Part shown: positions 25,095-33,513 of the stretch, in pieces
Position numbering within the stretch: position 1 is the stretch's first letter
Layout of the letters: every line of letters begins with the position of its first letter
Assembly (NCBI GenBank): GCA_028872015.1
Contig: JAGWLO010000005.1
Span: 1 to 64,000, forward strand
DNA from: Burkholderiales bacterium
GTDB taxonomy: Bacteria > Pseudomonadota > Gammaproteobacteria > Burkholderiales > Burkholderiaceae_C
Direction: 5' to 3'
Length of the DNA stretch: 64,000 nucleotides
Position numbers and translations under genes: made by a program
Notes under the pieces: generated by a model
Databases searched by the model: none
Told to the model about the DNA's origin: nothing
The model's input: only the letters and a program-made list of their open reading frames with translations

Positions 25095-26156
25095 TCAGCC
25101 CAGCAGCGCGCGCGCGAACTCGCGCGCATCGAAGGTCTGCAGGTCTTCGAGCCGCTCGCCGATGCCGATGAAGTAGACCGGCACCGGGCCACCGGCACGC
25201 TCGCTCCCCCAGCGCGCGATGGCCGCCAGCACGCCGCCCTTGGCGGTGCCGTCGAGCTTGGTCACGATCAGGCCCGTCAGCCCGAGCGCGGCGTCGAAGG
25301 CCTTCACCTGGGCCAGCGCGTTCTGCCCGGTGTTGCCGTCCACCACCAGCAGCACCTCGTGCGGCGCGCCGGCCTGGGCCTTGCCGATGACGCGCTGGAT
25401 CTTCTTCAGCTCTTCCATCAGGTGTGCCTGCGTGGGCAGCCGGCCTGCGGTGTCGGCGATGACGACGTCGCAGCCGCGGGCGCGGCCGGCACTGACGGCA
25501 TCGAAGGTCACCGCCGCCGGATCGCCGCCCTGCTGGCTGACGATCTCGACCCGGTTGCGGTCGGCCCACACCGCGAGTTGCTCGCGCGCCGCGGCACGGA
25601 AGGTATCGGCCGCGGCCAGCAGCACCTTGCAATCGGCATCGGCCAGGTGGCGCGTGAGCTTGCCGATGCTGGTGGTCTTGCCGGCGCCGTTCACCCCCGC
25701 CACCATGATGACCGTCGGGCCGGCCTCGACCAGGCTCAGCCCGCGCTGCAGCGGCAGCAGCAGCGCGGTGATCGCGTCCACCAGCAGCGCCTTCACCGCC
25801 GCCGGCTCCACCGCCTTGGCCTCCTTCACGCGGCGGCGCAGGTCGGCCAGCAGGAACTGTGTGGCCGCCACGCCGGCATCGCCCATCAGCAGCGCAGCCT
25901 CGAGCTCCTCGTACAAGGCCTCGTCGATTCGGGTGCCGGTGAACACCTGCGCAATGCCGGCCCCGGTCTTGCGCAGGCTCTGGCTGAGACGGCTGAACCA
26001 GCCACCGCGCTCATCCGGGACGGGTGCCACGGCAGCGGGCGACGGCGGGTGGGCGGCGGCCGCGGCGTCTGCCGGGGTCGCGGCAGCGGGTGCGGCCGGG
26101 GTCGGCGTGGCCGCAGAGGCCGGCGCCTTCTCTTTCTTCTTGAACAGGCTGAACAT
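25095..26156 (-). CDS. ftsY: signal recognition particle receptor GTPase
   Basis: Docks SRP-ribosome complexes at the membrane. It starts with MFSLFKKKEK and an Ala/Pro-rich acidic-poor linker (to about residue 50), then the N domain and G domain with VAGVNGAGKTTSIGKLTRHL (G1), DTAGRLPTQAHLMEELKKI and VTKLDGTAKGG. At 353 residues it has a short A domain compared with E. coli (497). It converges with the DUF2726 gene (17 bases) and is transcribed away from the downstream tRNA. Confidence 0.97.
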   Translation of the reverse strand: MFSLFKKKEKAPASAATPTPAAPAAATPADAAAAAHPPSPAAVAPVPDERGGWFSRLSQSLRKTGAGIAQVFTGTRIDEALYEELEAALLMGDAGVAATQFLLADLRRRVKEAKAVEPAAVKALLVDAITALLLPLQRGLSLVEAGPTVIMVAGVNGAGKTTSIGKLTRHLADADCKVLLAAADTFRAAAREQLAVWADRNRVEIVSQQGGDPAAVTFDAVSAGRARGCDVVIADTAGRLPTQAHLMEELKKIQRVIGKAQAGAPHEVLLVVDGNTGQNALAQVKAFDAALGLTGLIVTKLDGTAKGGVLAAIARWGSERAGGPVPVYFIGIGERLEDLQTFDAREFARALLG

Positions 26157-26217
26157 CGGGACGGGCGCTCCGCCGGCCCCGCCGCCCGGAATCGGGCTGG
26201 CTATAATTTGCGGCTCA

Positions 26218-26294
26218 GGCGCTTTAGCTCAGTTGGTTAGAGCGACGGAATCATAATCCGCAGGTCCGGGGTTCAAATCCCTGAAGCGCCACCA
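26218..26294 (+). tRNA. tRNA with CAU anticodon, probably elongator tRNA-Met
   Basis: A full cloverleaf of 77 bases: acceptor GGCGCTT pairs with AAGCGCC, D-arm GCTC/GAGC, anticodon loop ATCATAA, T-arm CGGGG/CCCTG with TTCAAAT, and encoded ACCA. The anticodon CAU is shared by elongator Met, initiator Met and Ile2 (lysidine) tRNAs. Pair 1-72 is G-C, so it is not the initiator. Elongator Met is favoured by overall likeness. The anticodon stem has an A27-C43 mismatch. A -10 element TATAAT at 26202-26207 lies 10 bases upstream. Confidence 0.92.
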
Positions 26295-26305
26295 ATCATC
26301 GGATG

Positions 26306-26337
26306 AGCCCGCGTCAGCCCTCGCTGAGCGGGCTTTT
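26306..26337 (+). terminator. rho-independent terminator after the CAU tRNA
   Basis: AGCCCGC...TCAG pairs with CTGA...GCGGGCT around the loop CCCTCG, with one bulged G, followed by TTTT. It starts 11 bases after the tRNA and should end its transcript. Confidence 0.85.
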
Positions 26338-26435
26338 CTCTTGGTGCCCCAAGTGAGCCACCCGGTGGGCCACCTCGTGCCCGGTGTCGGCGTGACGTTG
26401 ATGGTGCCGGCGCCGGACGTGATGCGCGGCGTCGG

Positions 26436-26648
26436 GGATTCAATCTTGTCCAGGACATAGGTACAGCGCCGACCCTCACCGCCATCCGCCTCGTGCCCGT
26501 GTTGGGGGTCGGGTGGGGTCACTCCGTGCTGGGCGAGCCGGTGGGCTGGAGCACGGTGGCCGGCGCCTGCATCGTGATCGTGGGCACGGCGCTGGTGACG
26601 GGGTTTCGCCCGCGGGGCTGCTTGCGAGACGGTCGGCGCCCGGCGTGA
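26436..26648 (+). pseudogene. 3' remnant of a DMT/EamA-family transporter gene
   Basis: One frame reads GFNLVQDIGTAPTLTAI, RLVPVLGVGWGHSVLGEPVGW and STVAGACIVIVGTALVTGFRPRG to a stop at 26646. This is the pattern of the last two helices of 10-TM drug/metabolite transporters (helix, small-residue turn, P-V-[FL]-G, LGEP, G.A.I..G..L). The likeness stops abruptly about 26436, there is no start codon or ribosome site, and some 230 residues are missing. Bases 26338-26435 between the tRNA terminator and this remnant hold nothing I can identify. It is read as the surviving 3' end of a gene deleted or replaced next to the tRNA. Confidence 0.7.
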
Positions 26649-26664
26649 CCCGATCCCGGCCGGG

Positions 26665-26719
26665 CCGTCACGGAGTTCTGCGACACCGTCACGAAACCTT
26701 CATGACAGCTCCCTACAGT
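26665..26719 (+). promoter_or_regulatory. Pho-box promoter of the pst operon
   Basis: CCGTCAC (26686-26692) and CCTTCAT (26697-26703) are spaced 11 bases start to start, as in PhoB boxes (CTGTCAT-N4-CTGTCAT), and another CCGTCAC stands 21 bases earlier at 26665. A -10-like TACAGT (26714-26719) follows the box by 10 bases, the usual position where PhoB replaces the -35. pstS starts 73 bases further on. phoB itself ends the operon, so the loop is probably autoregulated. Confidence 0.65.
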
Positions 26720-26792
26720 CCGCGCGTGCCCGGCGCCCATCGCGTCGAGGACGCCCTCAACCCCTTCACGTGACCGAACGGAGCCCCCTCTC

Positions 26793-27821
26793 ATGCAACT
26801 CCTGAAACTGCCCCGGCGCTCGCTGCGACTCGTCGCAGCGGCGGCCGCCGCTGCGCTGGCCTCCTCCGCCGCCCTGGCTGCCGACATCACCGGCGCCGGC
26901 TCGACCTTCATCTTCCCGGTGCTGTCCAAGTGGTCGGCCAGCTACAACGCCAAGACCGGCAACAAGGTGAACTACCAGTCGATCGGCTCCGGCGGCGGCA
27001 TCGCCCAGATCAAGGCGGGCACCGTGACCTTCGGCGCCACCGACATGCCGCTCAAGCCCGAAGACCTGGCCAAGGCCGGTCTGGCGCAGTTCCCGGCCAT
27101 CATCGGCGGCGTGGTGCCGGTGGTGAACGTGGCGGGCGTGACCCCGGGCGAAATGAAGATGACGGGCCCGGTGCTGGCCGACATCTTCCTCGGCAAGATC
27201 ACGAAGTGGGACGACCCGGCGATCGCGGCGCTGAACCCGGGCATGAAGCTGCCCGACGAGAAGATCACCGTGGTGCATCGCTCCGACGGCTCGGGCACCA
27301 CCTTCAATTTCGCCAACTACCTGGGCAAGGTCAGCCCGGAATGGAAGACCAAGGTCGGCGAAGGCACCTCCGTCAACTGGCCCACGGGCGTGGGCGGCAA
27401 GGGCAACGAAGGCGTGGCCGCCTACGTGAACCAGATCAAGGGTTCGTTCGGCTACGTCGAGCTGGCCTATGCGCTGCAGAACAAGATGGCCTACACGAAG
27501 ATGAAGAACCAGGCCGGCGAATACGTCGAGCCCTCGGTCTCGTCCTTCGCCGCTGCCGCCGCCAGCGCCAAGTGGAGCGAGCCCGATTTCTACGAGGTCA
27601 TCACCGACGCGCCGGGCAAGACCTCGTGGCCGATCGCCGCTTCGACCTGGGTGCTGATGCACAAGGCCCCGAAGGATGAGGCGGCCAGCAAGGAGGCGCT
27701 GGCCTTCTTCAAGTACGCGCTCGAGCACGGCCAGGCCGACGCCAAGGCGCTCGACTACGTGTCGCTGCCCGCTACGCTGACGGGCAAGATCGAGGCGTAC
27801 TGGGCCGCCAACATCAAGTAA
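26793..27821 (+). CDS. pstS: phosphate ABC transporter substrate-binding protein
   Basis: Periplasmic phosphate receptor. A signal peptide ([22 protein letters not shown], mature start [10 protein letters not shown]) leads into the PstS fold with [34 protein letters not shown] and [13 protein letters not shown], all phosphate-contact segments. Length (342) is standard. It is the first gene of the Pho-box operon. Confidence 0.98.
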   Translation: MQLLKLPRRSLRLVAAAAAAALASSAALAADITGAGSTFIFPVLSKWSASYNAKTGNKVNYQSIGSGGGIAQIKAGTVTFGATDMPLKPEDLAKAGLAQFPAIIGGVVPVVNVAGVTPGEMKMTGPVLADIFLGKITKWDDPAIAALNPGMKLPDEKITVVHRSDGSGTTFNFANYLGKVSPEWKTKVGEGTSVNWPTGVGGKGNEGVAAYVNQIKGSFGYVELAYALQNKMAYTKMKNQAGEYVEPSVSSFAAAAASAKWSEPDFYEVITDAPGKTSWPIAASTWVLMHKAPKDEAASKEALAFFKYALEHGQADAKALDYVSLPATLTGKIEAYWAANIK

Positions 27822-27887
27822 GGCGAAAATCGGGGCGCGCCAGCCGCCCCGGCCCGCGCACGAACAAGATCTGCGATGAGGGAAGCC

Positions 27888-28883
27888 ATGATGCTGGACA
27901 CCGGCGCCGAGACGGTGCGGGCGCACGAACTGGCGGCCGCCGCGCGCGACCGCCGCCAGCAGTGGCGAGACGACCTGTTCCGGCGCACCGTCATGGCCTG
28001 TGCGCTGTTCGTCTTCATCGCGCTGCTGGGCGCCGCGCTGTCGATGCTGTGGGGCGGCAAGGAGGCGTTCCAGACCTTCGGTCCGCGCTTCATCTGGTCC
28101 ACCGACTGGGACGCCGTGAACCACCGGTTCGGCGCCCTGGTGCCCATCTACGGCACGCTGGTGACGGCGCTGATCGCGATGATCATCGCCGTGCCCGTGA
28201 GCTTCGGCATCGCGCTCTTCCTGACCGAGATCGCGCCGGGCTGGCTGCGCGGGCCGGTGTCGGCCGCCATCGAGCTGCTGGCGGGCATCCCGTCCATCAT
28301 CTACGGCATGTGGGGCCTGTTCGTCTTCGTGCCTTTCATGGGCGCGCACATCTACCCCTGGCTGGACACGAACCTGGGGCCGCTGCCGCTCATCGGGCCG
28401 GTATTCAGCGGCCCGCCCATCGGCCTGGGCATGCTCACCGCCGGCATCGTGCTGGCGATCATGGTCATCCCTTTCGTCTCGTCGGTGATGCGCGAGGTGT
28501 TCAACACCGTGCCGGTGGCGCTGAAGGAATCGGCTTATGCGGTGGGCAACACCACCTGGGAGGTGGTCTGGGACATCGTCCTGCCCTACACCCGCACCGC
28601 CGTCGTCGGCGGCATCTTCCTCGGCCTGGGCCGCGCCCTGGGCGAGACCATGGCCGTGACGTTCGTGCTGGGCAACGCGCACCAGCTCTCGCTGTCGCTG
28701 CTGCAGCCGGGCAATTCGATCGCGGCCACGATCGCCAATGAATTCACCGAGGCCGACTCCTCGCTCTACCTGTCGTCGCTGATCGCGCTGGGCTTCCTGC
28801 TCTTCGTCGTCACCTTCGTCGTGCTGGCCATCGCCCGACTGATGCTGGGCCGCCTGGCGCGGCAGGCCGGGGAAGGCGCATGA
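27888..28883 (+). CDS. pstC: phosphate ABC transporter permease PstC
   Basis: Inner-membrane half of the phosphate channel, with about six to seven helices and the EAA-type loop [32 protein letters not shown]. The start at 27888 is favoured by GAGG six bases upstream; an ATG at 27876 in frame would add four residues. It overlaps pstA by four bases. Confidence 0.97.
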   Translation: MMLDTGAETVRAHELAAAARDRRQQWRDDLFRRTVMACALFVFIALLGAALSMLWGGKEAFQTFGPRFIWSTDWDAVNHRFGALVPIYGTLVTALIAMIIAVPVSFGIALFLTEIAPGWLRGPVSAAIELLAGIPSIIYGMWGLFVFVPFMGAHIYPWLDTNLGPLPLIGPVFSGPPIGLGMLTAGIVLAIMVIPFVSSVMREVFNTVPVALKESAYAVGNTTWEVVWDIVLPYTRTAVVGGIFLGLGRALGETMAVTFVLGNAHQLSLSLLQPGNSIAATIANEFTEADSSLYLSSLIALGFLLFVVTFVVLAIARLMLGRLARQAGEGA

Positions 28884-29722
28884 ACCGGTGGCGCCGGCGC
28901 CAGGTCGCCGATCTCGTGGCCAAGGGGCTGGCCGTGGCGGCCACCGCCTTCGGGCTGTTCTGGCTGACCTGGATCCTGTGGACCACCGTCAGCCAGGGCC
29001 TGCCGGCGCTGAAGTGGAGCCTGTTCACGCAGATGACGCCGCCGCCGGGCTCGGACGGCGGCATGCTGAACGCGTTCGCCGGCAGCATCCTGATGAGCGC
29101 CATCGCGGTGGCCCTGGGCACCCCGATCGGAGTGCTGGCCGGCACCTACCTGGCCGAGTACGCGCGCCACACGCGGCTGGGCGCGACCATCCGCTTCGTC
29201 AACGACATCCTGCTGTCGGCGCCCTCGATCGTGATCGGCCTGTTCGTGTACGAGTTGGTGGTGCGCCAGATGGGGCATTTCTCGGCCCTGGCGGGTGCCA
29301 TCGCGCTGGCCTTCATCGTGCTGCCGGTGGTGGTGCGCACCACCGACGAGATGCTCAAGCTGGTCCCTGCGGCGATGCGCGAGGCCGCGCTGGCGCTGGG
29401 CGTGCCGCAGCGCAAGGTGATCCGCCAGGTGCTGTACCGGGCCTCGATGTCGGGCATCACCACCGGCGTGCTGCTGGCGCTGGCGCGCATCTCGGGCGAG
29501 ACCGCGCCGCTGCTGTTCACGGCCCTGAACAACCAGTACTGGAGCAACGACCTGTTCGGGCCGATGGCCAACGTGCCGGTGGTCATCTTCCAGTACGCGC
29601 TCAGCCCCTACGAGTTCTGGCACTCGCTGGCCTGGGCCGGCGCTTTCGTCGTCACCGCGCTGGTGCTGGTGCTGGGCATCATCTCGCGCGGCCTCCTGCT
29701 GCCCAAGACTAGGCGCTCATGA
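28880..29722 (+). CDS. pstA: phosphate ABC transporter permease PstA
   Basis: Second permease, 280 residues, about six helices, with the EAA loop [29 protein letters not shown]. It overlaps both pstC and pstB by four bases (ATGA), so translation of the transporter is coupled. Confidence 0.97.
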   Translation: MNRWRRRQVADLVAKGLAVAATAFGLFWLTWILWTTVSQGLPALKWSLFTQMTPPPGSDGGMLNAFAGSILMSAIAVALGTPIGVLAGTYLAEYARHTRLGATIRFVNDILLSAPSIVIGLFVYELVVRQMGHFSALAGAIALAFIVLPVVVRTTDEMLKLVPAAMREAALALGVPQRKVIRQVLYRASMSGITTGVLLALARISGETAPLLFTALNNQYWSNDLFGPMANVPVVIFQYALSPYEFWHSLAWAGAFVVTALVLVLGIISRGLLLPKTRRS

Positions 29723-30534
29723 ACCACGCCATCGCCTCCCCCCTGAACACCGTCGCCCCGGCCAAGACCGCGCCCGCGGCACCGGCCAAGATCGTCACCC
29801 ACGGGCTCAAGTTCTTCTACGGCGCGACGCAGGCGCTGAAGGACATCAACCTCACGGTGCAGGAAAGGCGCGTCACCGCGCTCATCGGTCCGTCGGGCTG
29901 CGGCAAGAGCACGCTGCTGCGCATCTTCAACCGCATCTACGCCGTCTACCCCAGGCAGCGGGCCGAGGGCCGCGTGCTGCTCGACGGCCAGGACGTGCTC
30001 GACCCCGGCTACTCGATCAACCGGCTGCGCACGCAGGTCGGCATGGTGTTCCAGAAGCCGGTGCCGTTTCCGATGTCGATCTACGACAACGTGGCCTACG
30101 CGATCCGCCACTACGAATCGCTGTCGCGGCCGGAGATGGACAACCGGGTCGAAGAAGCGCTCAAGCGCGCCGCGCTGTGGGATGAAGTGAAGGACAAGCT
30201 GGGCCAGAGCGCGCTGGGCTTGTCGGGCGGGCAGCAGCAGCGGCTGTGCATCGCGCGCGCGGTGGCGCTCAAGCCGCAGGTGCTGCTGCTGGACGAGCCG
30301 ACCTCGGCGCTGGACCCGATCTCCACCGCCAAGATCGAGCAGCTGATCGACGAGCTCAAGCCCTACTACACCGTGCTCATCGTCACGCACAACATGCAGC
30401 AGGCGGCGCGCGTGTCCGACCACACCGGCTTCATGTTCCTGGGCGAGCTGATCGAGTTCGGGGCCACCAGCGACCTGTTCACGCGGCCGACCAAGAAGCA
30501 GACCGAGGACTACATCACCGGCCGCTTCGGCTGA
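29719..30534 (+). CDS. pstB: phosphate ABC transporter ATPase
   Basis: ATPase that powers PstCA. Walker [13 protein letters not shown] signature [14 protein letters not shown] and Walker [14 protein letters not shown] are intact, and the C-terminus DYITGRFG is typical of PstB. A 25-residue Ala/Pro-rich lead precedes the domain. Confidence 0.98.
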   Translation: MNHAIASPLNTVAPAKTAPAAPAKIVTHGLKFFYGATQALKDINLTVQERRVTALIGPSGCGKSTLLRIFNRIYAVYPRQRAEGRVLLDGQDVLDPGYSINRLRTQVGMVFQKPVPFPMSIYDNVAYAIRHYESLSRPEMDNRVEEALKRAALWDEVKDKLGQSALGLSGGQQQRLCIARAVALKPQVLLLDEPTSALDPISTAKIEQLIDELKPYYTVLIVTHNMQQAARVSDHTGFMFLGELIEFGATSDLFTRPTKKQTEDYITGRFG

Positions 30535-30548
30535 AGGAGCGCCTGACC

Positions 30549-31256
30549 ATGAGCGACAAGCATCTTTCCGCGCAATTCGACGCCGAGCTCAGCGGCATCT
30601 CGGGCCGCGTGCTCGAGATGGGCGGCCTGGTCGAATCGCAGGTGGCGCAGGCGGTCTACGCGCTCAGCCACTTCAACGGCGAGATTGCCAGCCAGGTGCT
30701 GACCCAGGAAGAGCGGGTGAACCAGCTCGAGGTGGAGATCGACCGCGACCTGTCCACCGTCATCGCGCGGCGCCAGCCCACCGCGCGCGACCTGCGCCTG
30801 CTGATCGCGGTGTCCAAGACCATCGGCAACCTCGAGCGCGTGGGCGACGAGGCGGCGCGCATCGCGCGCACCGTGCAGCGGCTGATGAACAGCGGCGTGT
30901 CGAGCCGGATGCGGCTGCCGGTGAGCGATATTGCCTTCGAGGCCGACCTGGCCATCGCGCTGCTGCGGCGCTCGCTCGATGCCTTCGCGCGGCTCGATGC
31001 CCAGCAGGCGCTGCAGGTCATCAAGCAGGACAACGAGATCGACACCGAGTTCGACGGCCTGATGCGCAAGCTGGTCACCTACATGATGGAAGATCCGCGC
31101 ACCATCTCGGCCAGCATCGACCTGGTCTTCGTGGCCAAGGCGATCGAGCGCGTGGGCGACCATGCCAAGAACCTGGCCGAGCAGGTCATCTACATCGTCA
31201 AGGGCGCCGACGTCCGACACACGCCGATGGGCGATGTCGAATCGGTCGTCGCCTGA
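30549..31256 (+). CDS. phoU: phosphate signalling protein PhoU
   Basis: A 235-residue helical protein of two PhoU repeats, with the metal-binding E/D motifs in LQVIKQDNEIDTEFD and VFVAKAIERVGDHAKNLAEQVIY. It passes the PstSCAB state to the Pho kinase, keeping the regulon off when phosphate is plentiful. The start is the ATG of MSDKHLSAQFDAEL, 15 bases after pstB; the frame is open further upstream only as a shadow. Confidence 0.97.
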   Translation: MSDKHLSAQFDAELSGISGRVLEMGGLVESQVAQAVYALSHFNGEIASQVLTQEERVNQLEVEIDRDLSTVIARRQPTARDLRLLIAVSKTIGNLERVGDEAARIARTVQRLMNSGVSSRMRLPVSDIAFEADLAIALLRRSLDAFARLDAQQALQVIKQDNEIDTEFDGLMRKLVTYMMEDPRTISASIDLVFVAKAIERVGDHAKNLAEQVIYIVKGADVRHTPMGDVESVVA

Positions 31257-31271
31257 AGGAGCGCGCCCCGC

Positions 31272-31970
31272 ATGGCCAAGATCCTGATCGTCGAGGACGA
31301 ACCGGCGATCGCCGAGTTGATCGCCCTGAACCTGCGCCACGACGGGCACGAGGTCGAGCTGGCGGCCGACGCCGATGCCGCGGCCGAGCGCGTGCGCGCC
31401 GCGCTGCCCGATCTGGTGGTGCTGGACTGGATGCTGCCGGGCGAATCGGGCCTGAGCCTGGCCCGTCGCTGGCGCGCCGAGCCGCGCACGCGCGAGCTGC
31501 CCATCGTGATGCTGACCGCGCGCGCCGAAGAGCGCGACGTGGTGCAGGGTCTGGACGCCGGCGCCGACGACTACATCGGCAAGCCCTTCTCGGCCGCCGA
31601 GCTGCTGGCCCGCATCCGCTCGGTGCTGCGGCGCAAGGCACCCGAGGCGCTGGACGTGGCGGTGCAGGTGGGCCGGCTGCGGCTCGACCCGGGCACCATG
31701 CGCGTGTTCGTGGACGAGGCCCAGGTGCACCTGGGCCCGACCGAGTTCCGGCTGCTGCGCTTCCTGATGACCTACCCCGAGCGCGTGCACACGCGCGCGC
31801 AACTGCTGGACCGCGTCTGGGGCGACCATGTGTTCATCGAGGAGCGCACGGTCGACGTGCACGTCAAGCGGCTGCGCGATTCGCTGCAGGCCTCGGGCTG
31901 CGCCGCGATGATCGAGACCGTGCGCGGCGCCGGCTACCGGCTGGCACGCCCGACGGCGGTGAGCGCCTGA
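31272..31970 (+). CDS. phoB: phosphate regulon response regulator PhoB
   Basis: OmpR-type regulator of 232 residues. The receiver domain has ILIVEDEPAI, the phospho-acceptor Asp in LVVLDWMLPGESG and the switch residues MLTAR and GKPFSAAEL; the winged helix ends in RTVDVHVKRLRDSL..ETVRGAGYRL. It should bind the Pho box upstream of pstS. No phoR histidine kinase follows; the next gene is modA. Confidence 0.96.
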   Translation: MAKILIVEDEPAIAELIALNLRHDGHEVELAADADAAAERVRAALPDLVVLDWMLPGESGLSLARRWRAEPRTRELPIVMLTARAEERDVVQGLDAGADDYIGKPFSAAELLARIRSVLRRKAPEALDVAVQVGRLRLDPGTMRVFVDEAQVHLGPTEFRLLRFLMTYPERVHTRAQLLDRVWGDHVFIEERTVDVHVKRLRDSLQASGCAAMIETVRGAGYRLARPTAVSA

Positions 31971-32004
31971 GCCCGTCCCCCGGCGTGCTTCGGGCCCGGT
32001 CACC

Positions 32005-32042
32005 GGTTGTGAACTTGACTACATAACGGGTTGCCGTACAGT
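32005..32042 (+). promoter_or_regulatory. modA promoter overlapped by a ModE-like operator
   Basis: TTGACT (32015-32020) and TACAGT (32037-32042) are 16 bases apart. The -35 lies inside an imperfect inverted repeat, GGTTGT...TACATAACG (32005-32028), whose right half matches the TACATAACG half-site I recall from the E. coli modA operator. ModE with molybdate bound would block the promoter. The -10 ends only seven bases before the modA ATG. modE is the last gene of this operon. Confidence 0.6.
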
Positions 32043-32049
32043 GCGGGGC

Positions 32050-32823
32050 ATGCGCTGCGGCCTGCTTCGAACCCGATGGCTGGTCGGCCCGCTGGCCGCC
32101 GTGCTGGCGACGGCCGCCCTGGCTGCAACGCCGGCCGCCGACGTGCAGGTGGCCGTGGCCGCCAATTTCGTCAAGCCGCTGCAGGCCATGGCAGCCGGCT
32201 TTCGTGCCGCCACCGGCCACGGGCTCACGATCATTCCGGGTGCCACCGGCAAGCTCTACGCCCAGATCGTGGCCGGCGCGCCGTTCGAGGTGCTGCTGGC
32301 CGCCGACCAGGCCACGCCGGCGCGCCTGGTCGCCGAAGGGCATGCCGTCGCCGGCAGTGCCTACACCTACGCCATCGGCCGTCTGGCCCTGTGGAGCCGC
32401 CAGCCCGGGCGGGTCGACCCCGGCGGCGCGGTGCTGGCCGGCGGGCACTTCGCGCACCTGGCCATGGCCAACCCCCGGCTCGCGCCCTACGGCGCGGCGG
32501 CGATGCAGGTGCTGCAGGCGCGCGGGCTGGCCGGGGCGCTGGCGCCGAAGCTGGTGCTGGGCGAGAACATCGCCCAGACCTTCCAGTTCGTGGCCAGCGG
32601 CAATGCCGAACTGGGGTTCGTCGCGCTGTCGCAGCTGCGCGACCCCGAGCGTCCGGCCGGCGGCTCGGCCTGGGAGGTGCCGCAGTCGCTGTACAGCCCG
32701 ATCCGGCAGGACGCCGTGCTGCTCACGGCCGGCGCGGCCGACCCCGGGGCCCGGGCGCTGCTGGCCTGGCTCCGCAGCGCCGACGCGCGCCGCGTGCTGG
32801 TCGCCTACGGCTACGCGCCCTGA
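32050..32823 (+). CDS. modA: molybdate ABC transporter substrate-binding protein
   Basis: Periplasmic molybdate receptor of 257 residues. The signal peptide is at residues 1-28 (LAAVLATAALAATPA); the mature part has VQVAVAANFVKPLQAMAAGF, PGATGKLYAQIVAGAPFEVLLAAD and GENIAQTFQFVASGNAELGFVALSQL, the classic ModA fold. The ATG at 32050 is preferred over the GTG at 32041 that overlaps the -10 element. Confidence 0.95.
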   Translation: MRCGLLRTRWLVGPLAAVLATAALAATPAADVQVAVAANFVKPLQAMAAGFRAATGHGLTIIPGATGKLYAQIVAGAPFEVLLAADQATPARLVAEGHAVAGSAYTYAIGRLALWSRQPGRVDPGGAVLAGGHFAHLAMANPRLAPYGAAAMQVLQARGLAGALAPKLVLGENIAQTFQFVASGNAELGFVALSQLRDPERPAGGSAWEVPQSLYSPIRQDAVLLTAGAADPGARALLAWLRSADARRVLVAYGYAP

Positions 32824-32826
32824 CGC

Positions 32827-33513
32827 TTGAGCGCCGCCGAATGGACCGCCGTCGCGTTGACGGCCCGCCTGGCCGCCACGACCACCACGCTGCTGCTGTT
32901 GCTGGGCACGCCGCTGGCCTGGTGGCTGGCGCGCACCCACTCGCGGGCCAAGCCCCTGCTGGCCGCGGTGGTGGCGCTGCCGCTGGTGCTGCCGCCCTCG
33001 GTGGCGGGCTTCTACCTGCTGCTGCTGATGGGGCCGCAGGGCGCGGTCGGCGCGCTGACGCAGGCGCTCGGCCTGGGCCGGCTGCCGTTCACCTTCGGCG
33101 GGCTGGTCGTGGGCTCGGTGCTGGTCTCGCTGCCGTTCGTGGTGCAGCCCCTGCAGCAGGCCTTCGAGGCCATCCCCGAGCGCCTGCTGGAAGCTGCGGC
33201 CACGCTGCGCGCCGGGCCGCTGGACCGCTACTTCACGGTGGCGCTGCCGCTGGCGCGGCCCGGCCTGGTGACCGCCGCCGTGCTGGGCTTCGCCCACACC
33301 GTGGGCGAGTTCGGCGTGGTGCTGATGATCGGCGGCAACATCCCCGGACGCACGCGGGTGGTCTCGGTGGCCCTGTACGACCATGTCGAGGCCTTCGAGT
33401 TCGCGCAGGCCCAGCGCCTGGCCGCCGGCATGGTGGTGTTCGCGCTGGTGGTGCTGGTGGCGCTGTACGGCGCCAACCGCGCCGCCGGCCACGCGCTGCG
33501 CGAGGCGAGATGA
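32827..33513 (+). CDS. modB: molybdate ABC transporter permease ModB
   Basis: A 228-residue permease with five helices and the EAA loop IPERLLEAAATLRAGPLDRYFTVALPL, plus GFAHTVGEFGVVLMIGGNIPGRT typical of ModB. It starts with TTG three bases after the modA stop; no ATG or GTG lies in a better place. It overlaps modC by four bases. Confidence 0.94.
   Translation: MSAAEWTAVALTARLAATTTTLLLLLGTPLAWWLARTHSRAKPLLAAVVALPLVLPPSVAGFYLLLLMGPQGAVGALTQALGLGRLPFTFGGLVVGSVLVSLPFVVQPLQQAFEAIPERLLEAAATLRAGPLDRYFTVALPLARPGLVTAAVLGFAHTVGEFGVVLMIGGNIPGRTRVVSVALYDHVEAFEFAQAQRLAAGMVVFALVVLVALYGANRAAGHALREAR

Noticed and set aside
26229..26522. Minus-strand 97-residue open frame ending in RFRDLNPGPADYDSVALTN
   Set aside because: It runs through the tRNA gene and its terminator on the opposite strand; such frames are well-known false predictions over tRNA sequences.
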